DNA from: Microvelia longipes
Taxonomy: Eukaryota > Arthropoda > Insecta > Hemiptera > Veliidae
Direction: 5' to 3'
Length of the DNA stretch: 64,000 nucleotides
Assembly (NCBI GenBank): GCA_018340805.1
Contig: JACMZG010001911.1
Span: 54,079,571-54,143,570 of the forward strand
Below, piece by piece: positions 12,264-24,169 of this stretch. The position numbers and the translations under genes are program-made. Under the pieces are notes generated by a model that ran no database searches, was not told the DNA's origin, and was given only the letters and a program-made list of their open reading frames with translations. Each line of letters starts with the position of its first letter. The stretch's first letter is position 1.

Positions 12264-13434
12264 TATTTTCTCTCTCTTTTCTTTACGATCAATCAAACCA
12301 TTTTTATAAACAAACAACTCTTTTCTGATAAGTTAATTCATTCAATATACTACTATCATATTTTAAGATTGACTAAAATAAAAAGAAAGGCAGTGCAATA
12401 GTAAAATGTTCACTAGTAAAGGCTTAGTTAATCAAGATTCCATCTTGTCTACTCTCCATTTCTTACTTACAGGAAATGTATTTATTAAATTTAATTAGAA
12501 TAAATGACTGAACTAAGAACTGTAGAACAAAAAAATATTTGATTAACTTTATGCTTAAAGAGGGGTATTAAACAAAGAAATGAACAGCAAAATATAATTT
12601 TTATTATGTTTATCAACAATAACAATATGTTAATTGAAAATGCTCCAATTTTCAGGAAAATATTCTCAGAATATTCTCGTGTTCGGAGAATATTCTCCGA
12701 CCCACATCACTAGTAGAAACTTTCTTTCTTTTGTCTGGAAACATGATGTAATGTGTTGTATGTAAAGTGGTAAAAAAATGGGGGGTAGAGACACTGTTTC
12801 GACAAACACCATAGAGATATATCCCTTTATTTACCAATCTCAGCAATTTGGTTCAAAGCAATATTTTTATTGTTTATAGGGGGCCCATATACTGGGAAAA
12901 ATTTTAAAAAAATCATATGTACTTAAATTGGAGCATATGCTCCAATTTAAGGGTACTAGTCTGTCTAGAGGGTGAAACTGAACCCAGGTTTGGTCACAGT
13001 CAGGTAAAGCTTAATGTGTTGCAGGGTTAATATAACCTACAGTCTAGGAGTAGTCTACCCTTCTACCTATAGAACCATACTCTACCCTACATACTAGACA
13101 ACCTCCCCACCAGTATCACTAATACCACATATATCATGCCTAATTCAATATATATGTCAACCAATGCCTCTATTATAAACATATTTATAACTTGTTATGA
13201 ACTATATTTTAAATAAATTAATAATGTCTTTTACAAACATATCAACGTTTTACTATAATATTGACACACAAATAAACGACATGTGTTAACATATAAAAAA
13301 AGTTGTTCAACTAATATATGCACTAATATGGCTATATAAATTAAAACAATAAGTATAACGTCTCCTCCAAATAATCTACAAACATGTAAAAAACCCATAT
13401 TCAATAAATCAATAATCAGACACAAAATAAATAT

Positions 13435-13512
<78 letters not shown>

Positions 13513-13540
13513 CCATTTCACATAACTTAACAAGCAAGTA
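12264..13540. other. No gene; palindromes and (AT)n
   Basis: No coding frame is supported. It contains repeated AGAATATTCT motifs at 12662-12698, a perfect 30-base palindrome at 12922-12951 and an (AT)n tract at 13441-13509, which creates the only long frame here. Confidence 0.6.
12922..12951. repeat. Perfect 30-base palindrome
   Basis: The left half is CTTAAATTGGAGCAT and the right half is its exact complement with no spacer. A partial match (GCTCCAATTTT) occurs at 12641. Function unknown. Confidence 0.9.
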
Positions 13541-13550
13541 TTAAAAAAAT

Positions 13551-13895
13551 TAAAAGTTATCTGTTTGAAAAGTTATTTTCAAAATTCAAACGTTATTCTC
13601 TTCTACTCACCGATAAGAGTGCACAGTATAAATTTCAACTCGATAAAATAAGTGAGAGCCGATTTAGAGAGGGCCGAATGATAAGGTTTGTGTATACCGG
13701 GTGAGGCTATTAATTTCGTAAAAGTTATCCGATTTTCAAAATACAAACATAAATCTCTTACACTCGCTAAGAGTGTACAGTATCAATTTCAACTCGATAT
13801 AATAAGTGAGAGCCGATTTAGATATAGCCGAATGACAGGTTCTGTGAACGGGGTGAAGCTATAATTTTCGTAAAAGTTATCCGATTTTCATTCCG
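13551..13895. repeat. Tandem duplication, period about 157 bases
   Basis: Two diverged copies and the start of a third. GTGAGAGCCGATTTAGA occurs near 13651 and again near 13808, and GTAAAAGTTATCCGATTTTC recurs near 13719 and 13872. No gene belongs to it, and it abuts the Merlin-type exon. Confidence 0.8.
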
Positions 13896-14228
13896 AGTAG
13901 TTATCCGATTACATATGGGGTCTACATCCTGAGGAGGATATACAAAGTTGGTACTATGGTTGACGACACCATGACCTTTGAAGCTTTCGCAAGCAGAAGG
14001 ATATGCCTTCCATGCATCAGAACAGATAAAAGAATCTGTACTGATGTATTTCAGCATCTCCTCCCGCTACACTTCTGTGGTGCGCTGAGGCACAAGAACT
14101 CCAAACACAGCGCCTGTCACTCTCGAAACCCCCCCAAACAGCCAATACTTTACCTTCTCAAACTTGGTTGCTCTACCTTTGTTGTTTTTCCTGAAACAAA
14201 ACCATAAGTGAATGCTTTAAGTTGAAGT

Positions 14229-14230
<2 letters not shown>

Positions 14231-14313
<83 letters not shown>

Positions 14314-14330
14314 ATATATATAATTTATGT
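14231..14330. repeat. (AT)n microsatellite
   Basis: Imperfect AT/TA dinucleotide tract inside the third intron of the Merlin-type relic. Confidence 0.95.
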
Positions 14331-16074
14331 ATATGGTTATTTATATATGTTGATAAAAATATATTCATTAGGACCTTGTGGGATTGCTTTAAATTGTAAT
14401 TGTTCGGTGCTTATTGTCAAAAAAAATTTAACTTTAAAATTTTAATGGTATACATGTGATTTTATTTATTTTTGGCAATAATTTTTTTTAATGATTTAAA
14501 TTGAACAGGTATTAACAAATTATATGGTACTGAGAAATGTTCTGTTACAACTCACGGTAAGAAGAAGATTAAGAAATCGTCTTAACCTGTATCATTTTTC
14601 TCCAGTCCTACTTGGCTATTTATTTTTTTTTATATTTGACCTGCAAAGTACGTCAAGTTCTTTAAAGATATTATAACATTATTTATGTTCATATAGCCGT
14701 TTGCACACCGCAGACCCTCAAAAACCCGGCTTTGTTGCGTACAGTATAATTTATACATATAATATACATGGCAGCTTTAATTTAAAAAAAAGTCAAAACC
14801 TAGATATTTTGTTTTATGACAAAAGCGGGGAATATTAAATTTTTTACTTCACTTAGCCGGGAAGGAACGCTGCTGCATTTCTAAATTTTAATTAAATTTA
14901 ATTGACTCAATATTGATGAACCAAAAGTTGGAGCTGTTGCCGTTCCTAGGATTATAGTACAAGAATATGTTGAAAATAAATGACAAAAAAATTTAACTTA
15001 GTGTTTAATACTAACCTTTTAAATAAATAAGTTTCATCTACCTCCACGATGTCCCGCTCTCCCCCTATTTTCCTATAATCGTGGAGGGCAACCGTCCGCG
15101 CCACACCCCTAAAATATGTGTACCAATGTACGCCAGTGTCCTGTAAAAACCATAACTGTAATAAGTTATGTGTTTATTAAAGTAAGAAGATCAGAGAAAT
15201 CTGAAAAATTGGGGTTATAGGGTGCCTTGACCGATGGATGTAATTGTCGTAGTAAAACAAAACTTATTATACTCATCCATTACGCATAAGTATACACTTG
15301 TTTAGACTCATTGGGTTGTTTATGTGGGATTTCTCAAAAAAGGGACACAAGTAATTTGATGTAAAGGGACATAATCCCAATAATGAGATGAAACTTAGAA
15401 AATATGTTACTCCTTCTACACGACAGACCAAATACACAGTACCGCACAAATCACACAAATCAAATCGGAACATTATTCCGTGTCTTATGATGTTTACAAT
15501 TTTTTGCGAAAAATGAAGTCGCATTAAGTCTATATTGCAGGTTAATGATGGCATGCGAAGAAATTGTTATCAGAACAAAAAGAAAAAAATAAATATTACT
15601 ATATGTATTTTACCTTGCAGCACTCTGCCTCTACCATAGCGTCCTTAAGAGGACGCCCGTCTACCCAGCAAAGTAGTAAAATCAATAAGGTGTGAAACCC
15701 TTTCTTTAATGAATTTAACTTCACGTAGGCTGTTAACATTATAACAAATATACAATATAATAAACATATAACATATATAAAGAATAAAACACACACTGGA
15801 CATTTTATTTTGATATTTTTAGATGAATATGTTAGGCGAATTTCCTTTGGAATGTGTGTTTCTGTGGTTAGGTTAACTACATACTTCCTGTTTAAGGTTC
15901 TGGTTTATGCATTAGATCCTAATCCGTTACTCAATTGCCAAGCACTGCCCGTAACTCATTATATTTGTATTTTTCAAAGTAAATGAGCATAATTATCCAC
16001 TTGGTTATACTATGCCTCTAAAATTTGCAGAGCGCACATGAGGACCGTCGGGTCAAAATTATGTTGTAGTTATA

Positions 16075-16390
16075 ATTGAAGGTGTAGTACTATAATCAAT
16101 TGAAAAATCGTCTTTCTTATTCTAATTGAGGTGTAGTAATTAATCAATTGAAAAATCGTCTTCTTATCAATTGAAAAATCGTCTGAAGGTGTAGAATCGT
16201 CTTCTATTCTAATTGAAGGTGTAGTACTATTAATCAATTGAAAAATCGTCTTCTTATTCTAATTGAAGGTGTAGTACTATTAATCAATTGAAAAATCGTC
16301 TTCTTATTCTAATTGAAGGTGTAGTACTATTAATCATTGAAAAATCGTCTTCTAATTGAAGGTGTAGTACTATTAATCAGTAGTACTATT
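16075..16390. repeat. 50-base satellite B, short array
   Basis: About six variable copies of a 50-base unit containing GGTGTAGTACTATTAATCAA and GAAAAATCGTCTTCTTATTC. The same unit forms arrays in both arms of the giant inverted repeat (23600-24090 and 39058-39540). Here it lies between exons 1 and 2 of the Merlin-type gene. Confidence 0.9.
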
Positions 16391-16989
16391 AATAAACTTA
16401 TGTAACGTAAAAAACTTATCGTCGCTTCCGGGATTTGAATCCAGGTACCCTCACTTTGAGTACTTTGCATGCTCTTAATGACACCAGACAATTGCCAGTA
16501 AACCCACTTGTCCAAACACAGCGTAAACGACTCCCCACTTGAAATATGAAGTTTCCTGGCCGTATTTTAGGTTTTAGGCAATTTACTAATTGCGGTGATT
16601 TTTGCGGAAGTAGTCGAACCGGCCATGCAGCCTTGATAGCTACACTTCTGTTTAGGAATAAATTACAATCTTGAGGACTAAATATTATTGCAAGAAAATT
16701 CAAATTCTTACCGAAAAGCGTCCCTTGCGTTGGCTCTTGCTTAAAGCCACAGCGACAGGCGAAACGCCAGCCAATCTTTCTTGACTTGTCGCTGTGGCTT
16801 TTTAGCTTCTCCTTCTGGCAGCTTGGACATGTCCGGTCTTCATGTTTTCTTGGCAGGCATCCATACTCCTCAAAAACTAATTGAGCCTTTTTATTTCTAA
16901 AATTATAAAGCCAAATTAATAAGGTGGCACAGTTAACATTAATTTTAAAACGAATACTTAGATCCACTATGGACATCGCTACGTTGTCA

Positions 16990-17570
16990 AATAGGTTGTC
17001 TAACCAGTTAAATTCCTATGTATGCCCGTCATGAATGTTGACTTTCATGTGTAAAATAATGTCTCATTAAGAATTAGATGGAAAAGTAAGATAATAATTG
17101 AAGTTGGCCTAAACTTTGATTTGCTTAATCCGAGGTTCGGATATTCGTCAAAATGAATAACAACGTGAACTGTAACAGCTGTTATGAATTGGCCTAAAAT
17201 GACTGCTATTGTAAATGTATTATCATTGTTTTTTATATCCATTACAAAACGTGTGTACTTACTCAATCTTTTCGTCCATCGGTTCGAAGACAAATGTGTT
17301 GTAAGTAGAGGCGTTTTTAAAGATGTGATCCATCTTAGTAACTCCAAACTAGACTAATGCTAATACTAAACACTAACACTAATACAAATAAAACTAATTA
17401 AAACTAAATAAAACTAAATTAAAACTGAATGAACAGGAAAATGGCTTAACTTAATCAGGTAATAGCACAAGCACTTGATTGGTGAACGTTTCTCTTAAGA
17501 GTGACTAGATTTTATTTTCCTACCTAAAAAGATAAGTACGCGATCCGCGAAGGGATTATGTTGGGACTGG
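16990..17570. other. No gene recognised
   Basis: AT-rich sequence between two minus-strand relics. A run of AAACTAAAT-like repeats at 17365-17425 is the only structure seen. Open frames of up to 100 codons here show no recognisable motif. Confidence 0.5.
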
Positions 17571-17572
17571 AC

Positions 17573-19024
17573 TCACTCGCCCTTTGGGCAAGGGAGTGCT
17601 GCTTGTAGATCATAGGTACATACAATTGTCTTAGATTTATCGTTTGTTGTGCTCTTATTATTAATATCTTTTTCATTGTTGTTATTAGAATTATCGTTTG
17701 TTGCACTCTTTTTATCTATATCTTTTTCATTGTTGTTATTAGAATTATCGTTTATTGCACTCTTTTTATCTATTTCTTTTTCTTTTCTAGCTAATATTTT
17801 TTCTTCCTGATGAGCTTCATACTCTTCTTTCTTTTCTTCTTTTATTATAGGACTAGAATTCTCATATGCGACACAAAACTCACATAAATCCTTTTTAGGA
17901 ACAAAAAATGAAATGTTGAATTCATAATTAAAAATATTACTATACATTGACAAAGTGCCAAATTTCTGATTGTTATTTTCACACATTTCCTTATAATCTC
18001 TGTAAATACTCACGGCAGTTTTACCTCCTTCAATATATTCACGGGAAGTATGAGCCCGTAAGTAGTGACTCTCTACTCGTGGTATAGAATTAATATGGGC
18101 ACGTATGCCATTCTTTATTTCATCTTCGATCAAATTTGAAGGAGTCTTGCCTCGTTTGTCTTCATTCATGACACCGTTGTTATATTTAAAAAAACTAGTG
18201 GCAACCGCACGCCGGTTGATGCCAAGAGTTGCCATGAAAAAGTGTTTGCATACTCGTGTTCGGATATTTTGTTTGTTGAAATAAAAAGCGTGATTTAACA
18301 TTCTATTTTCCTTTGGATAACGATATTGGGGCTTTATTTCATATGAATGCGAAATAACATAACACCGTTGTTTTGTGAAATCCCCAAGCTTCCAATATTA
18401 ATTAAAAATAGTATTTCTCTCAGCTTCAGTAAATTTTTGACTGCACTGGAAGTTAAATTTTTTGCATCCTTCTTTCATAGTTCTGGCTACTATAGTTTTC
18501 TTTGCATTAGCAGACCAATACTCTTGTCCTGTGTTTCTAAGGTCCTTAGCACTTACTTTCTTCCAACTATTTTTATTATTTTTTTTCTTTTTTCCTTTCT
18601 TCACCATATCATTTTGATTGTTTGATAAACTTTCAGTTACTTCATTTGGGGATGGCTGTGAGCTATCACACGTAAAGTCTGGATCATCAATATCATTATC
18701 ACCACTAACAATATCCTCAACTATATCATCTTCATCGTCTGTATCTACAACTTCTCTGTTTCTTTTAAATTTTTCTTTTATATTTAATTTTTCTATCACT
18801 TTTTCAGTAATAATTTTTGTTTCTGTATTTAACAAACTCTCATGTTCAAACTTATGTACTGGCCAGACATCGCCAGTACCTGCATTCATAATTGATTTTA
18901 AACATAAACCCTTCTCCAGCTCAAAACAATCATTTTTCTGCCCAACCATCTCTACCATCCTTTTGCCTTGACCACTTAATCCGGGAATCGCCATTATTGA
19001 AACGTTAACCTGAAAAAAAACCAA
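17573..19024 (-). pseudogene. Insect repeat-encoded protein, one internal stop, C-terminus lost
   Basis: Two long frames (19024-18398 and 18301-17573) are in the same reading frame, separated by one TAA at 18398-18400 and a readable bridge (YWKLGDFTKQRC). The first half has an acidic Asp/Glu-rich stretch, a lysine cluster and CKKFNFQCSQKFTEAER. The second half has VCKHFFMATLGI, RAHINSIPRVESHYLRAHTS, FFVPKKDLCEFC, three near-identical Lys/Asp/Asn repeats (17640-17770) and TYDLQAALPCPKGE just before a stop. This motif order matches an uncharacterised protein family that is abundant in insect genomes and probably transposon-encoded (from memory, no search). The normally following C-terminal part is absent, so the gene is truncated as well as interrupted. 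Confidence 0.65.
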
Positions 19025-19739
19025 AAAACAATAAGATCATGCACAAGACTAATTTTAACATAAATATTATGGCAGACATTTAAATGTAATCGCGAGATTA
19101 CTCATCCGCGAATCTTAATAACTTGTTAAGTAACAGTTTACATCATGTTTTTAAGTTTTTGAAACTAGGCCAAACGATTAGTATATCACAAATAAAATAT
19201 ATAGTTCATAAATTGTATATAAAATTATTCTTAAAATAACAGAACAATTAACTAAAACAAATTTATTAAAGCAAAAAACTAACGTGGTAATTATTTAACT
19301 CATGTGAATTAAAAAAATAAAATAATAATAATGATAACTATAGTAAAATCACATTTTTTATACAAAATAATAATGTGATAGTCAAAAATAAAGAATTAGC
19401 TAAGTGATAATTTAAAAAAACACTTTACTAAAGTACAGTTTAATATTGGTAGAACAAGTCTAAAATGTAGCAACTCAAATTCAGAATAAACGTAAGGTAA
19501 CAAGTCGAAATAAAAATATAATAGACTTGTAGCAAAGTAACAACTACAACAATTCTGCTTTGAAATGAACAGTAACAACTCAAAACAATAAATATATAAA
19601 ACTTAATAAAGTGATAATTCAAAATAACCCTTTACTAAATTATTGATTAAATGGTCATTCAATGTAACAACTCAAAAATTTTATTGTAGATAAGGTAACA
19701 AGTCAAAACTATAATAAAAATAAAGTTAACAATGTGACA

Positions 19740-19814
<75 letters not shown>

Positions 19815-19900
19815 TACATACATACATACATATTTATAAAAACAAAATTGTAACTAGTAAAGAAAGTTGTTAATATTTACCTTTGTAAACTAGTGCACTT
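19025..19900. other. No gene; (AT)n tract at 19744-19833
   Basis: Very AT-rich, with motif-like repetitions (GTAACAACTC/GTAACAAGTC near 19470-19700). Frames of about 60 codons are unsupported. The microsatellite grades into ATAC repeats. Confidence 0.6.
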
Positions 19901-20880
19901 TTAGCAGACAGCTTTCAGTGCCCTCCAGGCCCTCTCTGCCCGCTGAATATGCCATCTCACAGGCTTAAGTCGTATGTAGTTGGGAGCTCTTGGTGGGGGA
20001 GCTGGACCGATGAATTTTTTATCGAAGCAAGCTTTGTTGAAATATGTTTCTTCATACCACAGAGGTTCTTTGAGTTTGGAAGGAAATATAAAATTTCTTG
20101 AGTGGTTTACAGTGCCGTGGCCCCTAAAGAATTTGTCACATCTGACATAAGGCAACCACTGGAAAGAGTCTCTATGGATTCTTTCTTCATTAATGGCCTT
20201 GAAGTTTCTCGAGTTCTGTTGACCACAATTGCTCTATAAACTTTTTTTGTCGAGCGACTCACGGCCCCAAACAGCCATTTATGGTTTCGGCGTCGTTGTC
20301 AGGCGAGTAAACGACCTCTGTTATTTTTATTTTTAAATAAAAGGGTTTCGTCAATTTCGACGATGTCACCTAACCCTCTCAGTTGCACGAATTTCATGTT
20401 CAGCGACTTTAACCATGACATCTCTGAAATACTGAAACCAGGGTACCACAGTATCCTGTGATACCCCGCAAATTTCTACCGTAGTTTTCAAAGGAAGCTC
20501 CATTTAAAACAGGCCATCATTTTGGCAACAGTATCGGCCCCAATTTGCCGTAGACGGGCATGTTCTAAAAATGTACCATTTAAAGGGTCTACTTTTACTC
20601 TCCTGTTCCTAGGACAGTTTCTGTTGCAGCGAAAACGCCAACCTAATGAGTTCCTTCCAGGTTCTTCAGAGATCCCCATTGGCCCAACTCCACATTGAGG
20701 ACATGTTCGGTGTGTATCTCTTGTGGGAATCATCCCCATATGTTGGAAGAACAAAATACCTCTCTGGTTTGCTCTTTCATTAATCTCTTCGGCACCCTGG
20801 TAACCAGAAGGTATTCTTGGCCCCAGAAAGCATTGGAGATTATGGAGTGTACATAACTCGTCATTATTAAACAATTCCAT
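19901..20880 (-). pseudogene. Merlin-type (ISXO2-like) transposase, relic 2, no introns seen
   Basis: A separate, diverged Merlin copy. 20880-20488 gives the N-terminal 130 residues with a zinc ribbon (CPQCGVGPMG, then GWRFRCNRNC). Next come EICGVSQDTVVPWF and, in another frame, the first catalytic motif VEIDET with KNKNNRGR. 20155-19901 carries the second Asp region (RDSFQWLPYV), GHGTVNHSRNFIFP and the third catalytic residue region RAERAWRALK. All three acidic residues are therefore still visible, but at least two frameshifts break the gene. It is colinear without introns, unlike relic 1. The start ATG at 20880 fits the family. Confidence 0.75.
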
Positions 20881-21315
20881 TCTATTAATTATTTAACCCA
20901 CAAATTTAAAAAGTTAAATTAAAAAAAACTAAATGGAACCAAAGAAATAAAAAAAATACACACGCTATAAAACTAAATAAAAAATTGAAATAACAAAATT
21001 TAAAAACTTATTAAAATGCAAAATTTAAAAAACTAAATTAAACAATTGAAAAAAAAACGATATTTAAAAACTTAATTAAAAATGCAAAATTGATAAAACT
21101 AAATTATGAAACTAAATAAAACAATTGAAAAACCGAAATTTAAAGACTAAAGAGTAAATTAAAAATGCACATGGAGACCCTCGAATGACCATTAAAATTT
21201 TACAAACTGTAACATATTTTCCAGGAAACTTTCTTTTTTTACCTAGTTCCTAGACTAAAAGTTGAGAGTCCTTAAGAGGATTTTAGAAATGTATAGGGTG
21301 TCCTCCAAGTATTGT
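20881..21315. other. No gene; AAACTAAAT-rich sequence
   Basis: Loosely repeated AAAACTAAATTAAA motifs. Nothing coding. Confidence 0.6.
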
Positions 21316-21317
21316 TT

Positions 21318-21527
21318 CTAGTTAGGCCACTCTTGTTGGTGCCAAATCTTCTGTACTTTCAGATTCCATTTGTGAAAATAATTAGTCCCACCACTCCTGA
21401 CTATTGATGGGTGTCTAATTGTTATTTCTTTCCATTCCTTCATGTAGATATTTACTTTATCTTGGTTGACTGTTTCTCTTATTAAGTTTTGACGTTCTAA
21501 GTATTCTTTATAATGCACGTTTATCAA
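21318..21527 (-). CDS. Unknown 69-codon ORF repeated in both arms
   Basis: Encodes KEYLERQNLIRETVNQ, MKEWKEITIRHPSI and YFHKWNLKVQKIWHQQEW. Not recognised. The same block occurs at about 22264-22500 (minus) and 40640-40860 (plus), where it carries indels or stops. This may be an exon fragment rather than a gene. Confidence 0.3.
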   Translation of the reverse strand: MINVHYKEYLERQNLIRETVNQDKVNIYMKEWKEITIRHPSIVRSGGTNYFHKWNLKVQKIWHQQEWPN

Positions 21528-21552
21528 ATGTTGTACCAGTTTATTTTTTTAA

Positions 21553-21842
21553 TAAAATGATAACTATTAACTCTGTCTATTCACTAAATACTTAAATCTA
21601 TTAAGTCAGTACACTAAAAACACTGTCTATTCACTAAATACTTAAATCTATTAAGTCAGTACACTATTAATATTGTCTATTCACTAAATACTTAAATCTA
21701 TTAAGTCAGTACACTAAAAACCTGTCTATTCACTAAATCTTAAATCTATTAAGTCAGTACCCTAAAAACACTCTATTCACTAATACTTAAATCTATTGAG
21801 TCAGTACATTATTAACACTGTCTATTCACTAAATACTTAAAT
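21553..21842. repeat. 50-base satellite A, array 1
   Basis: About six copies of a 50-base unit containing CTGTCTATTCACTAAATAC and TCTATTAAGTCAGTACACTA. Unrelated in sequence to satellite B. Confidence 0.9.
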
Positions 21843-22504
21843 ATATATTAAAGACATTTAAGAAATAAAGTATCCAATATTAATTATTATTGTCTTTTTA
21901 AAAATTTAACATTTGATTTATTAAAACAAAATTAATTAAATACTTGGTCACCTATAACAGAGAAAAAAATAGAAGTAGGTCTGCAAGGCAAAGGAGCCAG
22001 GATAACATGGGATCTTACTTATATACCTTTGCCACATCTTCCAGAACAATGAGAGGGAAGGCTGACAGGTTGAAATGTGAACCATGTGACAGGTGGAGTG
22101 AAGTCCTGTGTCAGTGGGAAGGTGTACTAGCATGGGTTTGGATAAACTAAGAAAATAAAACTATTTTAATTATATATACTCCTTTAATGCTCCGCCCTCG
22201 CATTAAAGTATGACGGTCAACCACTGTGGAACACCGCCTCTGAGTGTTTAGTTCTTTATAAATGTTAGGCCACTCTTGTTGGTGCCAAATCTTCTGTACT
22301 TTCAGATTCCATTTGTGAAAATAATTAGTCCCAACACTCCTGACTTTCTATTGATGGGTCTAATTGTTATTTCTTTCCATTACTTCATGTAGATATTTAC
22401 TTATCTTGGTTGACTGTTCTCTTATTAAGTTTTGACGTTCTAAGTATTCTTTATAATGCACGTTTATCAAATGTTGTACCAGTTTATTTTTTTAATAAAA
22501 TGAT

Positions 22505-22932
22505 AACTATTAACTCTGTCTATTCACTAAATACTTAAATCTATTAAGTCAGTACACTAAAAACACTGTCTATTCACTAAATACTTAAATCTATTAAGTC
22601 AGTACCCTAAAAACACTCTATTCACTAAATACTTAAATCTATTAAGTCAGTACACTAAAAACACTGTCTATTCACTAAATACTTAAATCTATTAAGTCAG
22701 TACACTAAAAACACTGTCTATTCACTAAATACTTAATCTATTAAGTCAGTACCTAAAACACTGTCTATTCACTAAATACTTATATCTATTAAGTCAGTAC
22801 ACTATTAACACTGTCTATTCACTAAATACTTAAATCTATTAAGTCAGTACACTATTAACACTCTATTCACTAAATACTTAAATCTATCGAGTCAGTACAT
22901 TATTAACACTGTCTATTCACTAAATACTTAAA
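22505..22932. repeat. 50-base satellite A, array 2
   Basis: About eight to nine copies of the satellite A unit. Inverted counterpart of the array at 40193-40605. Confidence 0.9.
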
Positions 22933-23247
22933 TATATTATAAAGACATTTAAGAAATAAAATATCCAATATTAATTATTATTGTCTTTTTAAAAATTTTA
23001 ACATTTGATTTATTAAAACAAAATTAATTAAATACTTGGCCACCTATAACAGAGAAACAAAATAGAAGTAGGTCTGCAAGGCAAAGGAGCCAGGATACAT
23101 GGGATCTTACTTATATACCTTTGCCACATCTTCCAGATCAATGAGAGGGGGAAGGCTGACAGGTTGAAATGTGAACCATGTGACAGGTGGAGTGAAGTCC
23201 TGTCAGTGGGAAGGTGTAACAAAAAAATTTAACTTAGTGTTTAATAC

Positions 23248-23372
23248 CTTTTAAATAAATAAGTTTCATCTACCTCCACGATGTCCCGTTCTCCCCCTAT
23301 TTTCCTATAATCGTGGAGGGCAACCGTCCGCGCCACATCCCTAAAATATGCGTACCAATGTACACCAGTGTC
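23248..23372 (-). pseudogene. Merlin exon 3 copy, left arm
   Basis: A 125-base copy of Merlin relic 1 exon 3, ending with the VEVDET catalytic motif. It keeps the AG acceptor, while the donor region has lost four bases but still reads GT. Exon 2 and about 700 intronic bases present in relic 1 are absent here. Isolated from other transposase exons. Confidence 0.8.
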
Positions 23373-23594
23373 CTGTAAAAACCATTACTGTAATAAGTTA
23401 TGTGTTTATTAAAGTAAGAAGATCAGAGAAATCTTAAAAATTGGGGTTATAGGGTGCCTCGACCGATGGATGTAATTGTCGTAGTAAAACAAAACTTATT
23501 ATACTCATCCATTACGCATAATTATCCACTTGGTTATACTATGCCTCTAAAATTTGCAGAGCGCACATGAGGACCGTCGGGTCAAAATTATGTT

Positions 23595-24090
23595 GTAGTT
23601 ATAATTGAAGGTGTAGTACTATTAATCAATTGAAAATCGTGAAGCCGTATTCTAATCTATTAATCAATTGAAAAATCGTCTTCTTATTCTAATTGAAGGT
23701 GGTACTATTAATCAATTGAAAAATCGTCTTCTTATTCTATTAATTTGAAAATCGTCTTCTTATCTAATAAGGTGTAGTACTATCAATTGAAAAATCGTCT
23801 TCTTATTCTAATTGAAGGTGTAGTACTATTAATCAATTGAAAAATCGTCTTCTTATTCTAATGAAGGTGTAGTACTATTAATCAATTGAAAAATCGTCTT
23901 CTTATTCTAATTGAAGGTGTAGTACTATTAATCAATTGAAAAAATCGTCTTCTTATTAATTGAAGGTGTAGTACTATTAATCAATTGAAAAATCGTCTTC
24001 TTATTCTAATTGAAGGTGTAGTACTATTAATCAATTGAAAAATCGTCTTCTTATTCTAATTGAAGGTGTAGTACTATTAATCAATTGATC
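23595..24090. repeat. 50-base satellite B, left-arm array
   Basis: About ten copies of the satellite B unit, regular at 50 bases with a few truncated copies at the 23600-23780 end. Confidence 0.9.
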
Positions 24091-24169
24091 TTTAAGCTAA
24101 ACTAGGACAGAATGACCCGTGTATGTAGATTAGAGATTATCTAGATCATATAAATATAGATTACATACA

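Larger units (their letters stand above)
6721..12712. mobile_element. Possible hAT-like outer element ends, tentative
   Basis: The left end begins TAGTGATGT at 6721 and the right end finishes ACATCACTA at 12712, as inverted copies. Inside both ends follow GAGAATATTCTC and GAGCATTTTC at similar distances. TAGxGATG ends with GAATATTC nearby resemble hAT ends. No perfect 8-base duplication was found (left flank GAACTACG, right flank GTAGAAAC) and no transposase is present, so this pairing is tentative. Confidence 0.3.
13910..16976 (-). pseudogene. Merlin-type (ISXO2-like) transposase gene with introns, relic 1
   Basis: Merlin transposases are the eukaryotic relatives of IS1016/IS1595 and cut and paste DNA with a DDE active site. 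Exon 1 lies in 16976-16416, with an N-terminal zinc ribbon (CPSCQKEK, then GWRFACRCGF). Exon 2 is 15660-15614 (GRPLKDAMVEAECCK). Exon 3 is 15140-15016, holding the first catalytic Asp in VEVDETYLFKR. Exon 4 runs from about 14195 to 13920 (KYWLFGG, ICSDAWKAYPS with the second Asp, VNHSTNFVYP). Exons 2-4 have GT/AG boundaries in compatible phase, for example TTTTTACAG before exon 3 and GTTAGTATT after it. Exon 4 has a frameshift, and the third catalytic Glu was not found. The intron after exon 3 holds an (AT)n tract, and the intron before exon 2 holds a 50-base satellite. Confidence 0.75.

Noticed and set aside
13231..14368. Frames rich in Tyr/Ile repeats
   Set aside because: Translations of (AT)n microsatellites.
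18618..18971. 117-codon Ser-rich plus-strand frame
   Set aside because: Antisense shadow of the acidic region of the insect repeat protein.
21553..24090. Regular 50-base repeats resembling CRISPR arrays
   Set aside because: The units are contiguous tandem repeats without unique spacers, and the context is eukaryotic.
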